Origin: an uncultured Oscillospiraceae bacterium
Lineage (GTDB): Bacteria; Bacillota; Clostridia; Oscillospirales; Ruminococcaceae
Reading direction: 5' to 3'
Length of the DNA stretch: 64,000 bases
Assembly: GCA_949295465.1 (NCBI GenBank)
Contig: CASFKY010000017.1
Coordinates: 1 to 64,000, forward strand
The notes under the pieces were generated by a model. The model saw only the letters and a list, made by a program, of their open reading frames with translations. It had not been told where the DNA came from and made no database searches. Of this stretch, positions 17,042 through 26,210 are shown in pieces. Each line of letters opens with the position of its first letter. Position 1 is the first letter of the stretch. The translations under genes and the position numbers were made by a program.

Positions 17042-17950
17042 TTATTTCTGGGGGGACTCGCCGGCGGGGGTATCGGACATCAGCTCCTTGATGGAGGCCA
17101 CCACCCCGGCCAGGTTCTGCATCTCGGCGGGGATGATCAGCTTGGTGGCCTTGCCGTCCGCTACCTTGGCCAGGGCGTCCATGGTGCGCAGGGCCAGCAC
17201 CTGGTTGGTGGGCATGGCCTCGTTCAGCAGCCGGATGGCGTCGGCCTGGGCCTTCTGCACCGTGAGGATGGCTGCGCTCTCGCCCTCGGCCTCCCGGATC
17301 CGCTGCTCCTTCACTGCCTCGGCCCGCAGGATGGCGCTCTCCTTTTCGCCCTCGGCGATCAGGATGGCGCTGCGCTTTTCGCCCTCGGCCTGGAGGATCT
17401 TCTCCCGGCGCTCCCGCTCGGCCTTCATCTGCCGCTCCATGGAGGCCTGGATCTCGGCGGGCGGGGTGATGTTTTTCACCTCCACCCGGTTCACCTTGAT
17501 GCCCCACTTGTCGGTGGCTTCGTCCAGGATGGCGGTGATCCGGGTGTTGATCACGTCCCGGCTGGTGAGGGTGCTGTCCAGGTCCATATCGCCGATGATG
17601 TTGCGCAGGGTGGTGGCGGTGAGGTTCTCAATGGCCAGCATGGGCCGTTCCACCCCGTAGGTATAGAGCTTGGCGTTGGTCACCTGGAAGAACACCACGC
17701 TGTCGATGCGCATGGTCACGTTGTCCCGGGTGATGACGGGCTGGGGCTCGAAGTCGGCCACCTGCTCTTTCAGGTTCACCTTTTTGGAGACCCGCTCCAC
17801 AAAGGGGATCTTGATGTGGATGCCGGCCTGCCAGGTGGTGCTGTACACCCCCAGCCGCTCGATCACAAAGGCGGCGGCCTGGGGCACGATGACGATGTTT
17901 CGGATGATGAGGATCAGCAGCAGGATGATGAGAATCAGAAGATAGGGCAT
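17042..17950 (-). CDS. SPFH/Band 7 domain protein (QmcA/paraslipin-like)
   Basis: A 302-residue membrane-anchored scaffold protein. One N-terminal membrane helix (residues 2-18) is followed by the SPFH domain (VPQAAAFVIERLGVY to about residue 200), then a long charged Ala/Glu-rich coiled coil (about 165-235) and the C-terminal region typical of paraslipins. Such proteins form large oligomeric microdomains in the membrane. It lies 18 bases downstream of an NfeD-like gene, the usual partner. GC-rich terminator shared with the convergent gene. Confidence 0.9.
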   Translation of the reverse strand: MPYLLILIILLLILIIRNIVIVPQAAAFVIERLGVYSTTWQAGIHIKIPFVERVSKKVNLKEQVADFEPQPVITRDNVTMRIDSVVFFQVTNAKLYTYGVERPMLAIENLTATTLRNIIGDMDLDSTLTSRDVINTRITAILDEATDKWGIKVNRVEVKNITPPAEIQASMERQMKAERERREKILQAEGEKRSAILIAEGEKESAILRAEAVKEQRIREAEGESAAILTVQKAQADAIRLLNEAMPTNQVLALRTMDALAKVADGKATKLIIPAEMQNLAGVVASIKELMSDTPAGESPQK

Positions 17951-17968
17951 GAGTTCCTCCTTTTTTGG

Positions 17969-18418
17969 TCAGACGGTTGTGTTGGCCCGATGGGTCTCTT
18001 CCAGAGGGGCCACAGTGAGGGTGGTGCTCTCAAAGGCGATCACGGTGCAGGCGTCGCCGGGGTCAAAGGATGTGCTGCTCACGGCCTTCCAGTCCACGCC
18101 GTCCAGCCGTACCCGCCCGGGCCGCCCGGGCCGGATGGGACTGATCACCTGGACGGTGCGGCCCAGATTCCGATCCGCATTGGTGGGCTCGAACCGGCGG
18201 GACATCAGCTTTTTCACCAGGGGCCGGGTGAGTACCAGGCACAGGGCCGATACCAGGGTGAAGCAGCCGAACTGCCACAGGGGCGTCAGGTCGGCCAGGC
18301 AGGCAAAAAAGCCCGCCACTGCCCCCACCGCAAACCAGATGCTGGTGAAATTGAAGGTGAGGGCTTCGATGCCCGCAAAAACGACGATGGCGCCCAGCCA
18401 GAAATAGGGGGTAAACAT
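17969..18418 (-). CDS. NfeD-like membrane protein
   Basis: A 149-residue protein with two or three N-terminal membrane helices (about residues 5-75) followed by a C-terminal OB-fold domain (about 85-145) containing LGRTVQVISPIRPGRPGRVRL, the NfeD signature. NfeD proteins work with SPFH proteins in membrane quality control; the gene is placed just before one. This is the short form without the ClpP-type protease domain. Confidence 0.88.
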   Translation of the reverse strand: MFTPYFWLGAIVVFAGIEALTFNFTSIWFAVGAVAGFFACLADLTPLWQFGCFTLVSALCLVLTRPLVKKLMSRRFEPTNADRNLGRTVQVISPIRPGRPGRVRLDGVDWKAVSSTSFDPGDACTVIAFESTTLTVAPLEETHRANTTV

Positions 18419-18474
18419 AGACTTTTCGCCTCCCTCTCCAAAAACTGAGAAAACCAGATGGTTTCCCTACGAAC

Positions 18475-18503
18475 AGTATACCAGCAGTGGGCGGAAAATA
18501 CAA
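18475..18503 (-). promoter_or_regulatory. promoter of the nfeD-SPFH operon
   Basis: Minus strand: TTGTAT (complement of 18498-18503), 17-base spacer, TATACT (complement of 18475-18480) with an extended TGG. Confidence 0.65.
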
Positions 18504-18628
18504 ATCCTGCCCCATAAATATCCAGACAAAAGCATAGAATTAACAAAAAATCCCGGCCCGGGAAGGGGTCGGGAAAAAGGAAAGTTCCGGCCCCAAGGGC
18601 AGAAACCATGACGCGGGCGGCGCCGGCG

Positions 18629-18665
18629 AAAAAACAGGGGAATCCTGCCGGGGCGCCCCGGCAGG
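18629..18665 (-). terminator. Likely terminator of the GH13-glgP operon
   Basis: Minus strand: perfect CCTGCCGG-GGCGCC-CCGGCAGG hairpin (18644-18665) about 12 bases after the GH13 stop; a run of six T follows only after some 9 bases, so the match is not ideal. Confidence 0.55.
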
Positions 18666-18677
18666 CGGGGGAGAGGC

Positions 18678-20495
18678 TCAGAGATTTTTGTTGTCCTCCA
18701 CTAAGATGGTAAAGCCCATGGGGTTCACCTCGGCGTTTTTGTCAAAGACCCGGGCGCAGAGCAGCCGGTTGGTGCGGTTCACGATCACCTCGGCCGACTG
18801 GGTGGGGCCGGTGCGCCGGTAGTGGAGGATGCCGCCCCGGGCCCGGATCAGGGCAAAATCTCCCCGGGCAAAGGCGTCACAGCCCCGGCGCAGCTCGGCC
18901 AGCTGGCGCAGGATGGGCTTGAGCCGGTTTTCGGTGCTGTCCCAGTCGTAATAGCCCCGGTTGAAGGGGTCCTTGTAGCCCTGCATGCCCACCTCGTCCC
19001 CGTAATAAATGCAGGGCACCCCGGGCAGGGTGTACAGCAGGGCGTAGGCCATCCCCATCAGCCGGATGCCCTCGTCGTACTTTTGGGGGGAGAGGCGGCG
19101 GCCGTCCTGCCAGGCCCGGTCGTGGCCCCCCACCGGCTCATCCTCCAAAAAGGTGAGAGCCCGCTCGGTGTCGTGGGTGGACAGAAAGTTCATCAGGCAG
19201 TGGCGGGCTGCCGGGGGATAGTTCTCGCAGATGGAGAGGAACACGTCCCCGGCGTTCTGGGCGCTGCCCCCCTTGAGAAAATCCAGGATGGCGTTGCGGA
19301 AGGGGTAGTTCATCACCGAGTCCAGCCCTTTGCCCAGCAGGTAGGTGCGGCGCTGGCCGTAGGCCTCCTTGTTGGAGGCGTCTTCCCACACTTCTCCCAG
19401 CAGCACCTTATCCTCCCCGTGGGCCTTTACCGCCTTGCGGATGGCCCGAATGAAGTCGTCGGGCAGTTCGTCCGCCACATCCAGCCGGAAGCCGGAGGCT
19501 CCCCGGCTCAGCCAGGTATCGATGACCCCGCCCTTGCCGCAGATGAATTCCCGGTAGGAGGGGTCGTTCTCCTTCACTTCCGGCAGGGTCTCAAAACCCC
19601 ACCAGCTGCGGTAGCCGCACTTGTACTCCTTGCCGAAGATGTACCAGCTGCGGTAGGGGCTGCAGGGGTCGTGGTAGGCTCCCCCGCTGCCGTACCGGCC
19701 CTCTCGGTTGAAATACAGGCTGTCACTGCCGGTGTGGCTGAACACCCCGTCCAGGATGATGCCGATGCCCCGGCGGCGGGCGTCGGCGCACAGGCGCACA
19801 AAATCCTCGGTGGTGCCCAGCAGAGGGTCCACCTTCAGGTAGTCGGCGGTGTTGTACCGATGGTTGGAGTGGGCCTCAAAGATGGGGTTCAGGTAGACCC
19901 AGCGCACCCCCAGCCCCTCCAGGTAGGGCAGTTTCTGGCGGATCCCCTCCAGGTCGCCCCCGAAGTAATCCAGGTTCAAAAGCCCCCCCGTCTCGTTGGG
20001 CCAGTAGTAGGGGATGCCCTTTTTGTTGGGCCGGTAGACCCGGTCGGCAAAGGGCATGGGCTTGACCTGGCTTTCAAAAAAGCGGTCGGGGAAGATCTGG
20101 TACATCACCCCGCCGGGGAAGGAGGCAGGCGCCTCGAATCCCGGCTCGTAGACCGTGAGCTGGTAGGGCGTGCCCTCCTTCCGGCTCAAGATGCCCTCCC
20201 CCAAAGGGCCCCGCCAGACCTTCTGGTAATCCTGCCAGAGATCGAAAAAGTAGAAAAACAGCCCGGGAGCCTTTGGGGTGAAGGAAATCTCAAAGCGGTG
20301 GAGAGCCCCCTCCTTGCCCAGGTACTCCATGCGCAGGGGCTGGTAGTCGGCCCCGTCGGCCATGAGCATGAGCCGGGGCTCCACAAAGCCGCAGCTCTCA
20401 GGCACCGTGAGGGCGAAGCGCACCGGCTGGCCGGCAGGGCAGGCCCCCCAGGGGGTCTTGTAGGCGGCCAGGGTGCTGTTATAAAGCCGTTCCAT
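18678..20495 (-). CDS. GH13 alpha-amylase family glycosidase (neopullulanase/maltodextrinase-like)
   Basis: About 605 residues. The four GH13 regions are visible: region I (LDGVFSHTG), region II GFRLDVADE with the nucleophile Asp near residue 339, region III LLGEVWEDA with the acid/base Glu, and region IV FLSTHDTER. An N-terminal beta-domain of about 130 residues (CBM34-like) and the MYQIFPDRF string suggest the neopullulanase/cyclomaltodextrinase group, cutting alpha-1,4 or alpha-1,6 links in short glucans. No signal peptide, so it is cytoplasmic. I chose the ATG at 20495 because MERLYNSTLAAYKTPWG resembles family starts; an ATG at 20510 is possible. It follows glgP, so both probably degrade glycogen or maltodextrins. 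Confidence 0.88.
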   Translation of the reverse strand: MERLYNSTLAAYKTPWGACPAGQPVRFALTVPESCGFVEPRLMLMADGADYQPLRMEYLGKEGALHRFEISFTPKAPGLFFYFFDLWQDYQKVWRGPLGEGILSRKEGTPYQLTVYEPGFEAPASFPGGVMYQIFPDRFFESQVKPMPFADRVYRPNKKGIPYYWPNETGGLLNLDYFGGDLEGIRQKLPYLEGLGVRWVYLNPIFEAHSNHRYNTADYLKVDPLLGTTEDFVRLCADARRRGIGIILDGVFSHTGSDSLYFNREGRYGSGGAYHDPCSPYRSWYIFGKEYKCGYRSWWGFETLPEVKENDPSYREFICGKGGVIDTWLSRGASGFRLDVADELPDDFIRAIRKAVKAHGEDKVLLGEVWEDASNKEAYGQRRTYLLGKGLDSVMNYPFRNAILDFLKGGSAQNAGDVFLSICENYPPAARHCLMNFLSTHDTERALTFLEDEPVGGHDRAWQDGRRLSPQKYDEGIRLMGMAYALLYTLPGVPCIYYGDEVGMQGYKDPFNRGYYDWDSTENRLKPILRQLAELRRGCDAFARGDFALIRARGGILHYRRTGPTQSAEVIVNRTNRLLCARVFDKNAEVNPMGFTILVEDNKNL

Positions 20496-20598
20496 ACAGC
20501 GGCGGACCATCCTTTCCTATCTAGAGATCGGGCCCTGCCCCGGGCAGGGCCCGCAGAAAAGTTCTGCCGGCATATAGCCGGCAGAAGAAAGATGGACC

Positions 20599-23004
20599 TC
20601 AGCGCAGCGAGGGGGTGTGCCAGATATCCCGGGCGTACTCGCTCACGGCCCGGTCGGCGCTGAAAATGCCGCTGTGGGCGATGTTCTCCAGGCTCATCCG
20701 ATTCCACACCGGGCGCTGGCGGTAGAGCGTCTGCACCTGGCCCTGGGCGCGGCGGTAATCCTGGAAGTCGGCCAGCACCATATAGGGGTCGCTGCTGCGC
20801 AGGTTCTCGGCCACCTCCCGGAAATTCTCCCCGTTCCAGCCGTGCTCCAAAAAGCTCAGCACTTCCAGGGCCTCATCGTCCTTGCCGATGAACATGCTGG
20901 GATGGTAGCCCATGGCCTTCAGGGCGTTCACCTCGGGGGTGCGCATGCCGAAGATGATCTCGTTCTCATGGCCGGCGGCGTCAGCAATCTCCACATTGGC
21001 CCCGTCCAGGGTGCCCAGGGTGATGGCGCCGTTCAGCATGAACTTCATGTTGCCGGTACCGCTGGCCTCGGTGCCGGCCAGGCTGATCTGCTCGCTCACC
21101 TCGCTGGCGGGCATCAGCCGCTCGCTGAGGGAGACGTTGTACTCTTCCAGATACACCACCCGCAGCTTGTCGCGCACTGCCGGGTCGGAGTCGATCAGCT
21201 CGCCCAGTTTGCAGATGGTGCGGATCATCTGCTTGGCCATATAGTAGCCGGGCGCGGCCTTGGCCCCGAAGATGTAGGTCTTGGGGGTGAAGTCGGCGTT
21301 GGGGTTGGCCTTCAGGTACAGGTACTGGGCGGCGATGTTCAGCGCGTTCAGGTGCTGGCGCTTGTACTCGTGCATCCGCTTGACCTGGCAGTCAAAGATG
21401 GAGGCGGGGTCGATCTTCTGGCCGGTGGTGCGGGCCAGGTAGTCGGCAAAGCCGGCCTTGTTTTTCAGCTTCACCTGCTCCAGCTTTTCCAGCAGGGCCG
21501 CGTCGTCCTTGTACTCCGCCAGCTTTTCCAGCTGGGAGGCATCCTGGCGGTAGCCGGTGCCGATGGTCTCGTCCAGCAATTTGCACAGGTTGGGGTTGGA
21601 GGCCAGCAGCCAGCGCCGATAGGCGATGCCGTTGGTCACGTTTTTGAAAGCCTCGGGCTTGTAGAGGTAGTAGTCGTGGAAGACGCTGTCCCGGATGATC
21701 TGGCTGTGCAGCTTGGAAACGCCGTTGATGCTGTGGCAGACATAGCAGCAGATGTTGGCCATACGCACCTGGTTGTCTCCCAGGATGGCCATGTAGTCGA
21801 TCTTGCCCTTGTCGCCGGGGAAAGCCTTCTCGAAGTCGATGCGGCAGCGGCGGTCCAGCTCCTGCACGATCATGTAGATGCGGGGCAGGGTCATCTTGAA
21901 CAGGTCCACATTCCACTTTTCCAGGGCCTCGCTCATGATGGTGTGGTTGGTGTAGGCAAAGGTGCGCCGGCAGATGTCAAAGGCCTTCTCCCAGGTGAAG
22001 CCGCACTCGTCCAGCAAAATCCGCATCAGTTCGGGGATGGCCAGGGTGGGATGGGTGTCGTTCAGCTGGATGGCCACCTTGTCGGGCAGGTTGTCCAGGG
22101 TGGCGTACACCGACAGATGGTTCTGCACGATGTCCCCGATGGAGGCCGCCGACAGGAAATACTGCTGGCGCAGCCGCAGGATCTTGCCCTCGGTGTGGTT
22201 GTCGTTGGGGTAGAGGATCTTGCTGATCAGCTCGGCGGATGCGTTCTTGGTGATGGCGCTGCCGTACTCGCCGGCGTTGAAGCTGTTCATGTCAAAGTCG
22301 GGAGCCTTGGCTTGCCACAGCCGCAGCTTGGCCACGCTCTCCCCGTTGTAGCCCTGCACATACATGTCGCTGGGCACCGCCATGACGCTGTTGTAGTTCA
22401 GGTGCTTCACATGGTGGAAATCCCCGTACCAGCTCTCCTCGATGCGGCCGTCAAAGCGGATCTCCTGAGCCTGGTCGGGATGGCTCTTGAGCCATACCTG
22501 GCCGCCGGGCAGCCAGTTGTCGGCCCGCTCCTGCTGCCAGCCGTCCACGATCTTCTGCTTGAAGATGCCGTACTCGTACAGGATGGAGTAGCCGGTGCCG
22601 GCAATGCCGGTGGTGGCCATGCCGTCCAGATAGCAGGCGGCCAGGCGGCCCAGGCCGCCGTTGCCCAGGCCTGCGTCCGGCTCTTCTTCATAGATGGTCT
22701 CCAGCTTGATGTCGTGGTCTTCCAGCACGTCCTGGGCGATCTGGGCCAGCCCCAGGTTGAACAGGCTGGTCTTGAGGCTGCGGCCCATCAGGAACTCCAT
22801 GCACAGGTAGTACACCTGTTTGGTGCCGGTGGAGAGCACCCGGCTCTGGAACCGCTTGTGCTCGTCGCTCATGATGCGGCGCACGATCAGCGCCAGGCAG
22901 CGGTAGATCTGCTGGTTGGAGGCCACCTCCAGGGTGGTGCCGTACTCGCTGGCCAGCTGGTCAACAAGCTGGTGTTCAAACTCGGATTTGGTAAATTTTT
23001 TCAT
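20599..23004 (-). CDS. glgP: Glycogen/maltodextrin phosphorylase
   Basis: An 801-residue GT35 phosphorylase that releases glucose-1-phosphate from alpha-1,4-glucans. The PLP-binding lysine lies in [10 protein letters not shown] (Lys654), with the typical [10 protein letters not shown] just after. The N-terminal half contains [22 protein letters not shown]-like sequence and AIQLNDTHP. Length and motifs are those of a full active enzyme. The start has GGAGG upstream and a strong promoter about 110 bases further back. The GH13 glycosidase lies downstream on the same strand. There is no glycogen synthesis gene in the window. Confidence 0.96.
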   Translation of the reverse strand: [801 protein letters not shown]

Positions 23005-23116
23005 GAACCTCTATTTCCCTCCTGAAAAAAACCGCCGCAGCTGGGCCAAAAAAGCAGGACCTGGCCGGCGCTGAGAACGGTAGGTGTTGAAGGAGCGTCA
23101 AAAATTGAACACTTTC

Positions 23117-23145
23117 ATTATATAGTATAGTTTTTCTTCTTTCAA
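23117..23145 (-). promoter_or_regulatory. glgP promoter
   Basis: Minus strand: TTGAAA (complement of 23140-23145), 17-base spacer, perfect TATAAT (complement of 23117-23122). The AT-rich 300-base gap between glgP and zapA also holds the zapA promoter on the plus strand. Confidence 0.85.
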
Positions 23146-23229
23146 GGAAAACGGCATTTTCTGGGGATTTGCATAGAAAAAGCCGCCAAGTTTTTATAAA
23201 TTAGGCTTTTTCTTACTTCTAAAATGCTT

Positions 23230-23235
23230 TATAAT
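23230..23235 (+). promoter_or_regulatory. zapA -10 element
   Basis: TATAAT at 23230-23235, 68 bases before zapA. The -35 region (TTTTTC or TTACTT) is weak. Confidence 0.5.
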
Positions 23236-23302
23236 AAAGTGTTGAAACAAGCAGAAAATCCGCGCGGCGCGCGGTGTGGATACAAGGAAAGGAGCAGTCG
23301 GT

Positions 23303-23653
23303 ATGGCGGCGAACAAGATCAAACTGACCATCTGCGGGGCCAACTATGTGGTGATGAGCGAGGAGAGCGAGGAGTATATCCAGGAGCTGGCTGCCCGCCT
23401 GGATGAAGATATGAACAACCTCATGTCCAATATTCCCTCGGCCAGTGTGGCCGCCGCGGCCATTGTCACGGCGCTGGGGTATCTGGACGAATTGAAAAAG
23501 GCCGAAAACGGGGCCGACAACATGCGCAGCCAGGTGCACGAGTACCTGGAGGACGCCTCCAAGGCCCGGATGGAGGCCCTGGACGCCAGCCGCCGGCTGG
23601 CCGCCCTCCAGAAAGAACTGGACAGCCTGAAAGAGCGGATCGGAGAGGTATGA
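23303..23653 (+). CDS. zapA: Cell division protein ZapA
   Basis: A 116-residue protein that stabilises FtsZ bundles at the division ring. The N-terminal globular part starts KIKLTICGANYVVMSEESEEYI (the ZapA signature, residues 5 to 27), followed by a helical hydrophobic segment and a long C-terminal coiled coil (about 70-113). The ATG at 23303 follows AAAGGAGC. The stop overlaps the start of the U32 peptidase gene, a conserved Clostridia neighbour. Confidence 0.9.
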   Translation: MAANKIKLTICGANYVVMSEESEEYIQELAARLDEDMNNLMSNIPSASVAAAAIVTALGYLDELKKAENGADNMRSQVHEYLEDASKARMEALDASRRLAALQKELDSLKERIGEV

Positions 23654-25755
23654 ACAAGCGCATCGAGATCCTGGCCCCCGCCGGCAACGAGGAGATGCTG
23701 CGGGCCGCGGTGTTTGCCGGGGCCGACGCGGTGTACCTGGGCTTTGCGGGTTTCAACGCCCGGGCCAGCGCCGGCAATTTCACCGCCGAGACCCTGGGTC
23801 AGGCGGTGTCCTTCTGTCACGGGCGGGGGGTGCGGGTGCATGTGGCCCTGAACACCACCCTCTATCCCCATGAAATGCGGCCTTTGGCCGAGGCCATCCG
23901 GGCCATTGCCGCCGCCGGGGCCGACGCCCTCATCGTGCAGGATTTGGCCGTGGCCGAGCTGGCCGGGCGCATTGCCCCGGGCCTGCCCCTCCACGGCTCC
24001 ACCCAGATGAGCGTCCAGAGCCTGGAAGGGGCCCTGGCATTGGCAGACATGGGCTTTTCCAGGGTCATCCTGGCCCGGGAGCTGAGCCGGGAGGAGATCC
24101 GCCGCATTGCCCAGGACTGCCCCATTGAGACCGAGGTCTTTGTGCACGGGGCCCTGTGCATGAGCGTCAGCGGCCAGTGCTACATGAGCGCCTTTCTGGG
24201 CGGACGAAGCGGCAACCGGGGCAGCTGCGCCGGCACCTGCCGCCTGCCCTTCAGCGCGGGACAGCTCCGCCCGGGAGACTGTCACCTCTCCCTCAAGGAC
24301 AACTCCCTGCTGGACTGCTTGGCCGAGATCGCCGGACTGGGGGTGGTGAGCGCCAAGATAGAGGGAAGGCTGCGCACCCCCGAGTATGTGGCCGCGACGG
24401 TGAGCGCCGCCCGGGCCGGGCGGGACGGCCTGGCCTTTGACGAGGAGCTGCTGCGGGGGGCCTTTTCCCGCTCGGGCTTTACCCAGGGATACTATCTGGG
24501 CAGGCGGGACAAGGAGATGTTCGGGGTGCGCACCGCCCAGGACTCGGCGGCCAGCAAGGCGGCCGAACCCCGCCTGCGGGAGCTCTTCCGGCGGGAATAT
24601 CCCGGCGTGCCGGTACAGATGGCGCTGACCGTGGAAGAGGAGGGCGCCAAGCTCACCGTGCGGGACGAGGAGGAAAACCAGGTGACGGTGTATGGTCAGC
24701 AGGAGCCCCAGCCCGCCCGCACCGACCCCGCCCCGGCCCTGGAAAAGAGCCTGGGCAAGACCGGCGGCACCCCCTTCTTTGCCCGGCAGATCCGGGTACA
24801 GATGGAGGGCGGGCCCTGGTACCTGCCCGCCAGCGCCGTGAACGAACTGCGCCGGGAAGCCCTGGAAAAACTGCTGGAAAAGCGCAGCCGGCTCCGGCCG
24901 GTACAGGTGCGGCCGGTGCAGCTGACCGACCCGCCCCGGCGGGCCGTGCCCGCCCGGCAGCGGCTGATGGGGAGATTCGAGAGCCTGGAGCAGGTGCCCG
25001 AAGGGGCCTGGCAGGAGCTGGACGGGGTGATGCTGCCCCTGGCCGAGGCGGCCAAAGTGCCCCAAAAGTACCGGGCCCGCACCCTGCTGGAAATGCCCCG
25101 GGCCCTGTTCGGCGGCCAGGAGGAGCAGGCACAGCGGCAGCTGGCCGAGGCGGCCTCCCTGGGCTTTGAGGGCTTCGGGGCCCAGAACATCGCCCATCTG
25201 CACATGGCCAGGGGCCTGCCCCTGTACGGCTGCTTCGGGCTGAATGTGACCAACCACCTCTCGGCCCGCCGGTATGTGGAGGCGGGGCTGAAGGGGGTGA
25301 CCCTGCTGCCCGAGATGACCGCGGGGGATATGGCCTATATCCTGCCGGGCGCTCCCACTGGGGTGCTGGGCTACGGCCACATGCCCCTGATGCTCACCCG
25401 GGCCTGCCCGCTGCAAAATGTGACCGACTGCGCCCACTGTGACCGCAAGGGCGAGCTCACCGACCGCAAGGGCAAGAAGTTCCCGGTGCGGTGTGCCGGC
25501 GGGGTGCGCACCATCTACAACCCGGTGCCCCTGTACATGGGGGACAAGCCGGGCAGCCTGCCGGTGGACGATGTCTGGCTCTGGTTTACGGTGGAGAGCC
25601 GGGCCGAGGCCGCCGGAGTGCTGGAAACCTACCGGGAGGGACGGCCCTTTGAGGGAGAATTCACCCGGGGACTCTATTTCCGGGGCACCCAGAGCGCCAA
25701 CGACTCGGTAAACCGGGCAGCGCCCCGCGCCCGGCAGGAGGAAGGACAGGAATAA
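23650..25755 (+). CDS. Peptidase U32 family protein with C-terminal DUF3656-type region
   Basis: A 701-residue protein of the U32 (collagenase-like) family, related to RlhA/TrhP-type RNA hydroxylation enzymes. The N-terminal TIM-barrel-like part starts IEILAPAGNEEMLRAAVFAGADAVY, and the U32 signature E-x-F-V-H-G-A-L-C-M-S-x-S-G-Q-C-Y-M-S with conserved cysteines lies near residues 160-180. A second half (from about 300) matches the DUF3656-type extension, and CPLQN...CAHC near residue 585 adds another cysteine cluster, likely for an iron-sulfur centre. It overlaps zapA by 4 bases (ATGA). Proteolysis is not proven for this group. Confidence 0.88.
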   Translation: MNKRIEILAPAGNEEMLRAAVFAGADAVYLGFAGFNARASAGNFTAETLGQAVSFCHGRGVRVHVALNTTLYPHEMRPLAEAIRAIAAAGADALIVQDLAVAELAGRIAPGLPLHGSTQMSVQSLEGALALADMGFSRVILARELSREEIRRIAQDCPIETEVFVHGALCMSVSGQCYMSAFLGGRSGNRGSCAGTCRLPFSAGQLRPGDCHLSLKDNSLLDCLAEIAGLGVVSAKIEGRLRTPEYVAATVSAARAGRDGLAFDEELLRGAFSRSGFTQGYYLGRRDKEMFGVRTAQDSAASKAAEPRLRELFRREYPGVPVQMALTVEEEGAKLTVRDEEENQVTVYGQQEPQPARTDPAPALEKSLGKTGGTPFFARQIRVQMEGGPWYLPASAVNELRREALEKLLEKRSRLRPVQVRPVQLTDPPRRAVPARQRLMGRFESLEQVPEGAWQELDGVMLPLAEAAKVPQKYRARTLLEMPRALFGGQEEQAQRQLAEAASLGFEGFGAQNIAHLHMARGLPLYGCFGLNVTNHLSARRYVEAGLKGVTLLPEMTAGDMAYILPGAPTGVLGYGHMPLMLTRACPLQNVTDCAHCDRKGELTDRKGKKFPVRCAGGVRTIYNPVPLYMGDKPGSLPVDDVWLWFTVESRAEAAGVLETYREGRPFEGEFTRGLYFRGTQSANDSVNRAAPRARQEEGQE

Positions 25756-25759
25756 ATCC

Positions 25760-26209
25760 ATGGATGTAAAAGTAAAATGTCTCAGCGAGACCGCCCGCCT
25801 GCCGGTGTACGCCACCCCGGGCGCGGCGGCGGCTGATCTGTGCGCCGATCTGGCCGAGCCCCTGACCCTGGAGCCGGGGGGGCGGGCCCTGGTGCCCACC
25901 GGCCTGGCGCTGGAATTGCCCGGGCCGGAGTATGTGGCCCTGGTGTTTGCCCGCAGCGGCCTGGCCGTGCGCAGCGGCATCGCCCTCTCCAACGGGGTGG
26001 GGGTCATCGACAGCGACTACCGGGGCGAGGTGAAGGTGGGCCTTGTGAACCAGGGCGGACAGCCCTACACCCTCCAACCGGGGGAGCGGATCGCCCAGCT
26101 GATGATCGCCCCGGTGACCCTGGCCCGCTTTGTGCCCTGTGACCGGCTGGAAGATACCAGCCGGGGCGAGGGGGGCTTTGGCAGCACCGGCCGGCTGGGA
26201 GGGCAGTGA
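25760..26209 (+). CDS. dut: dUTP diphosphatase
   Basis: A 149-residue homotrimeric dUTPase that hydrolyses dUTP to dUMP, keeping uracil out of DNA. The five motifs are present: ATPGAAAADL (1), ARSGLAVRSG (2), GVGVIDSDYRGEV with the catalytic aspartate (3), ERIAQLMI (4) and the P-loop-like RGEGGFGSTG at the C-terminus (5). The start at 25760 has AGGACAGG upstream. It is 5 bases after the U32 gene and 1 base before maf. Confidence 0.95.
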   Translation: MDVKVKCLSETARLPVYATPGAAAADLCADLAEPLTLEPGGRALVPTGLALELPGPEYVALVFARSGLAVRSGIALSNGVGVIDSDYRGEVKVGLVNQGGQPYTLQPGERIAQLMIAPVTLARFVPCDRLEDTSRGEGGFGSTGRLGGQ

Positions 26210-26210
26210 G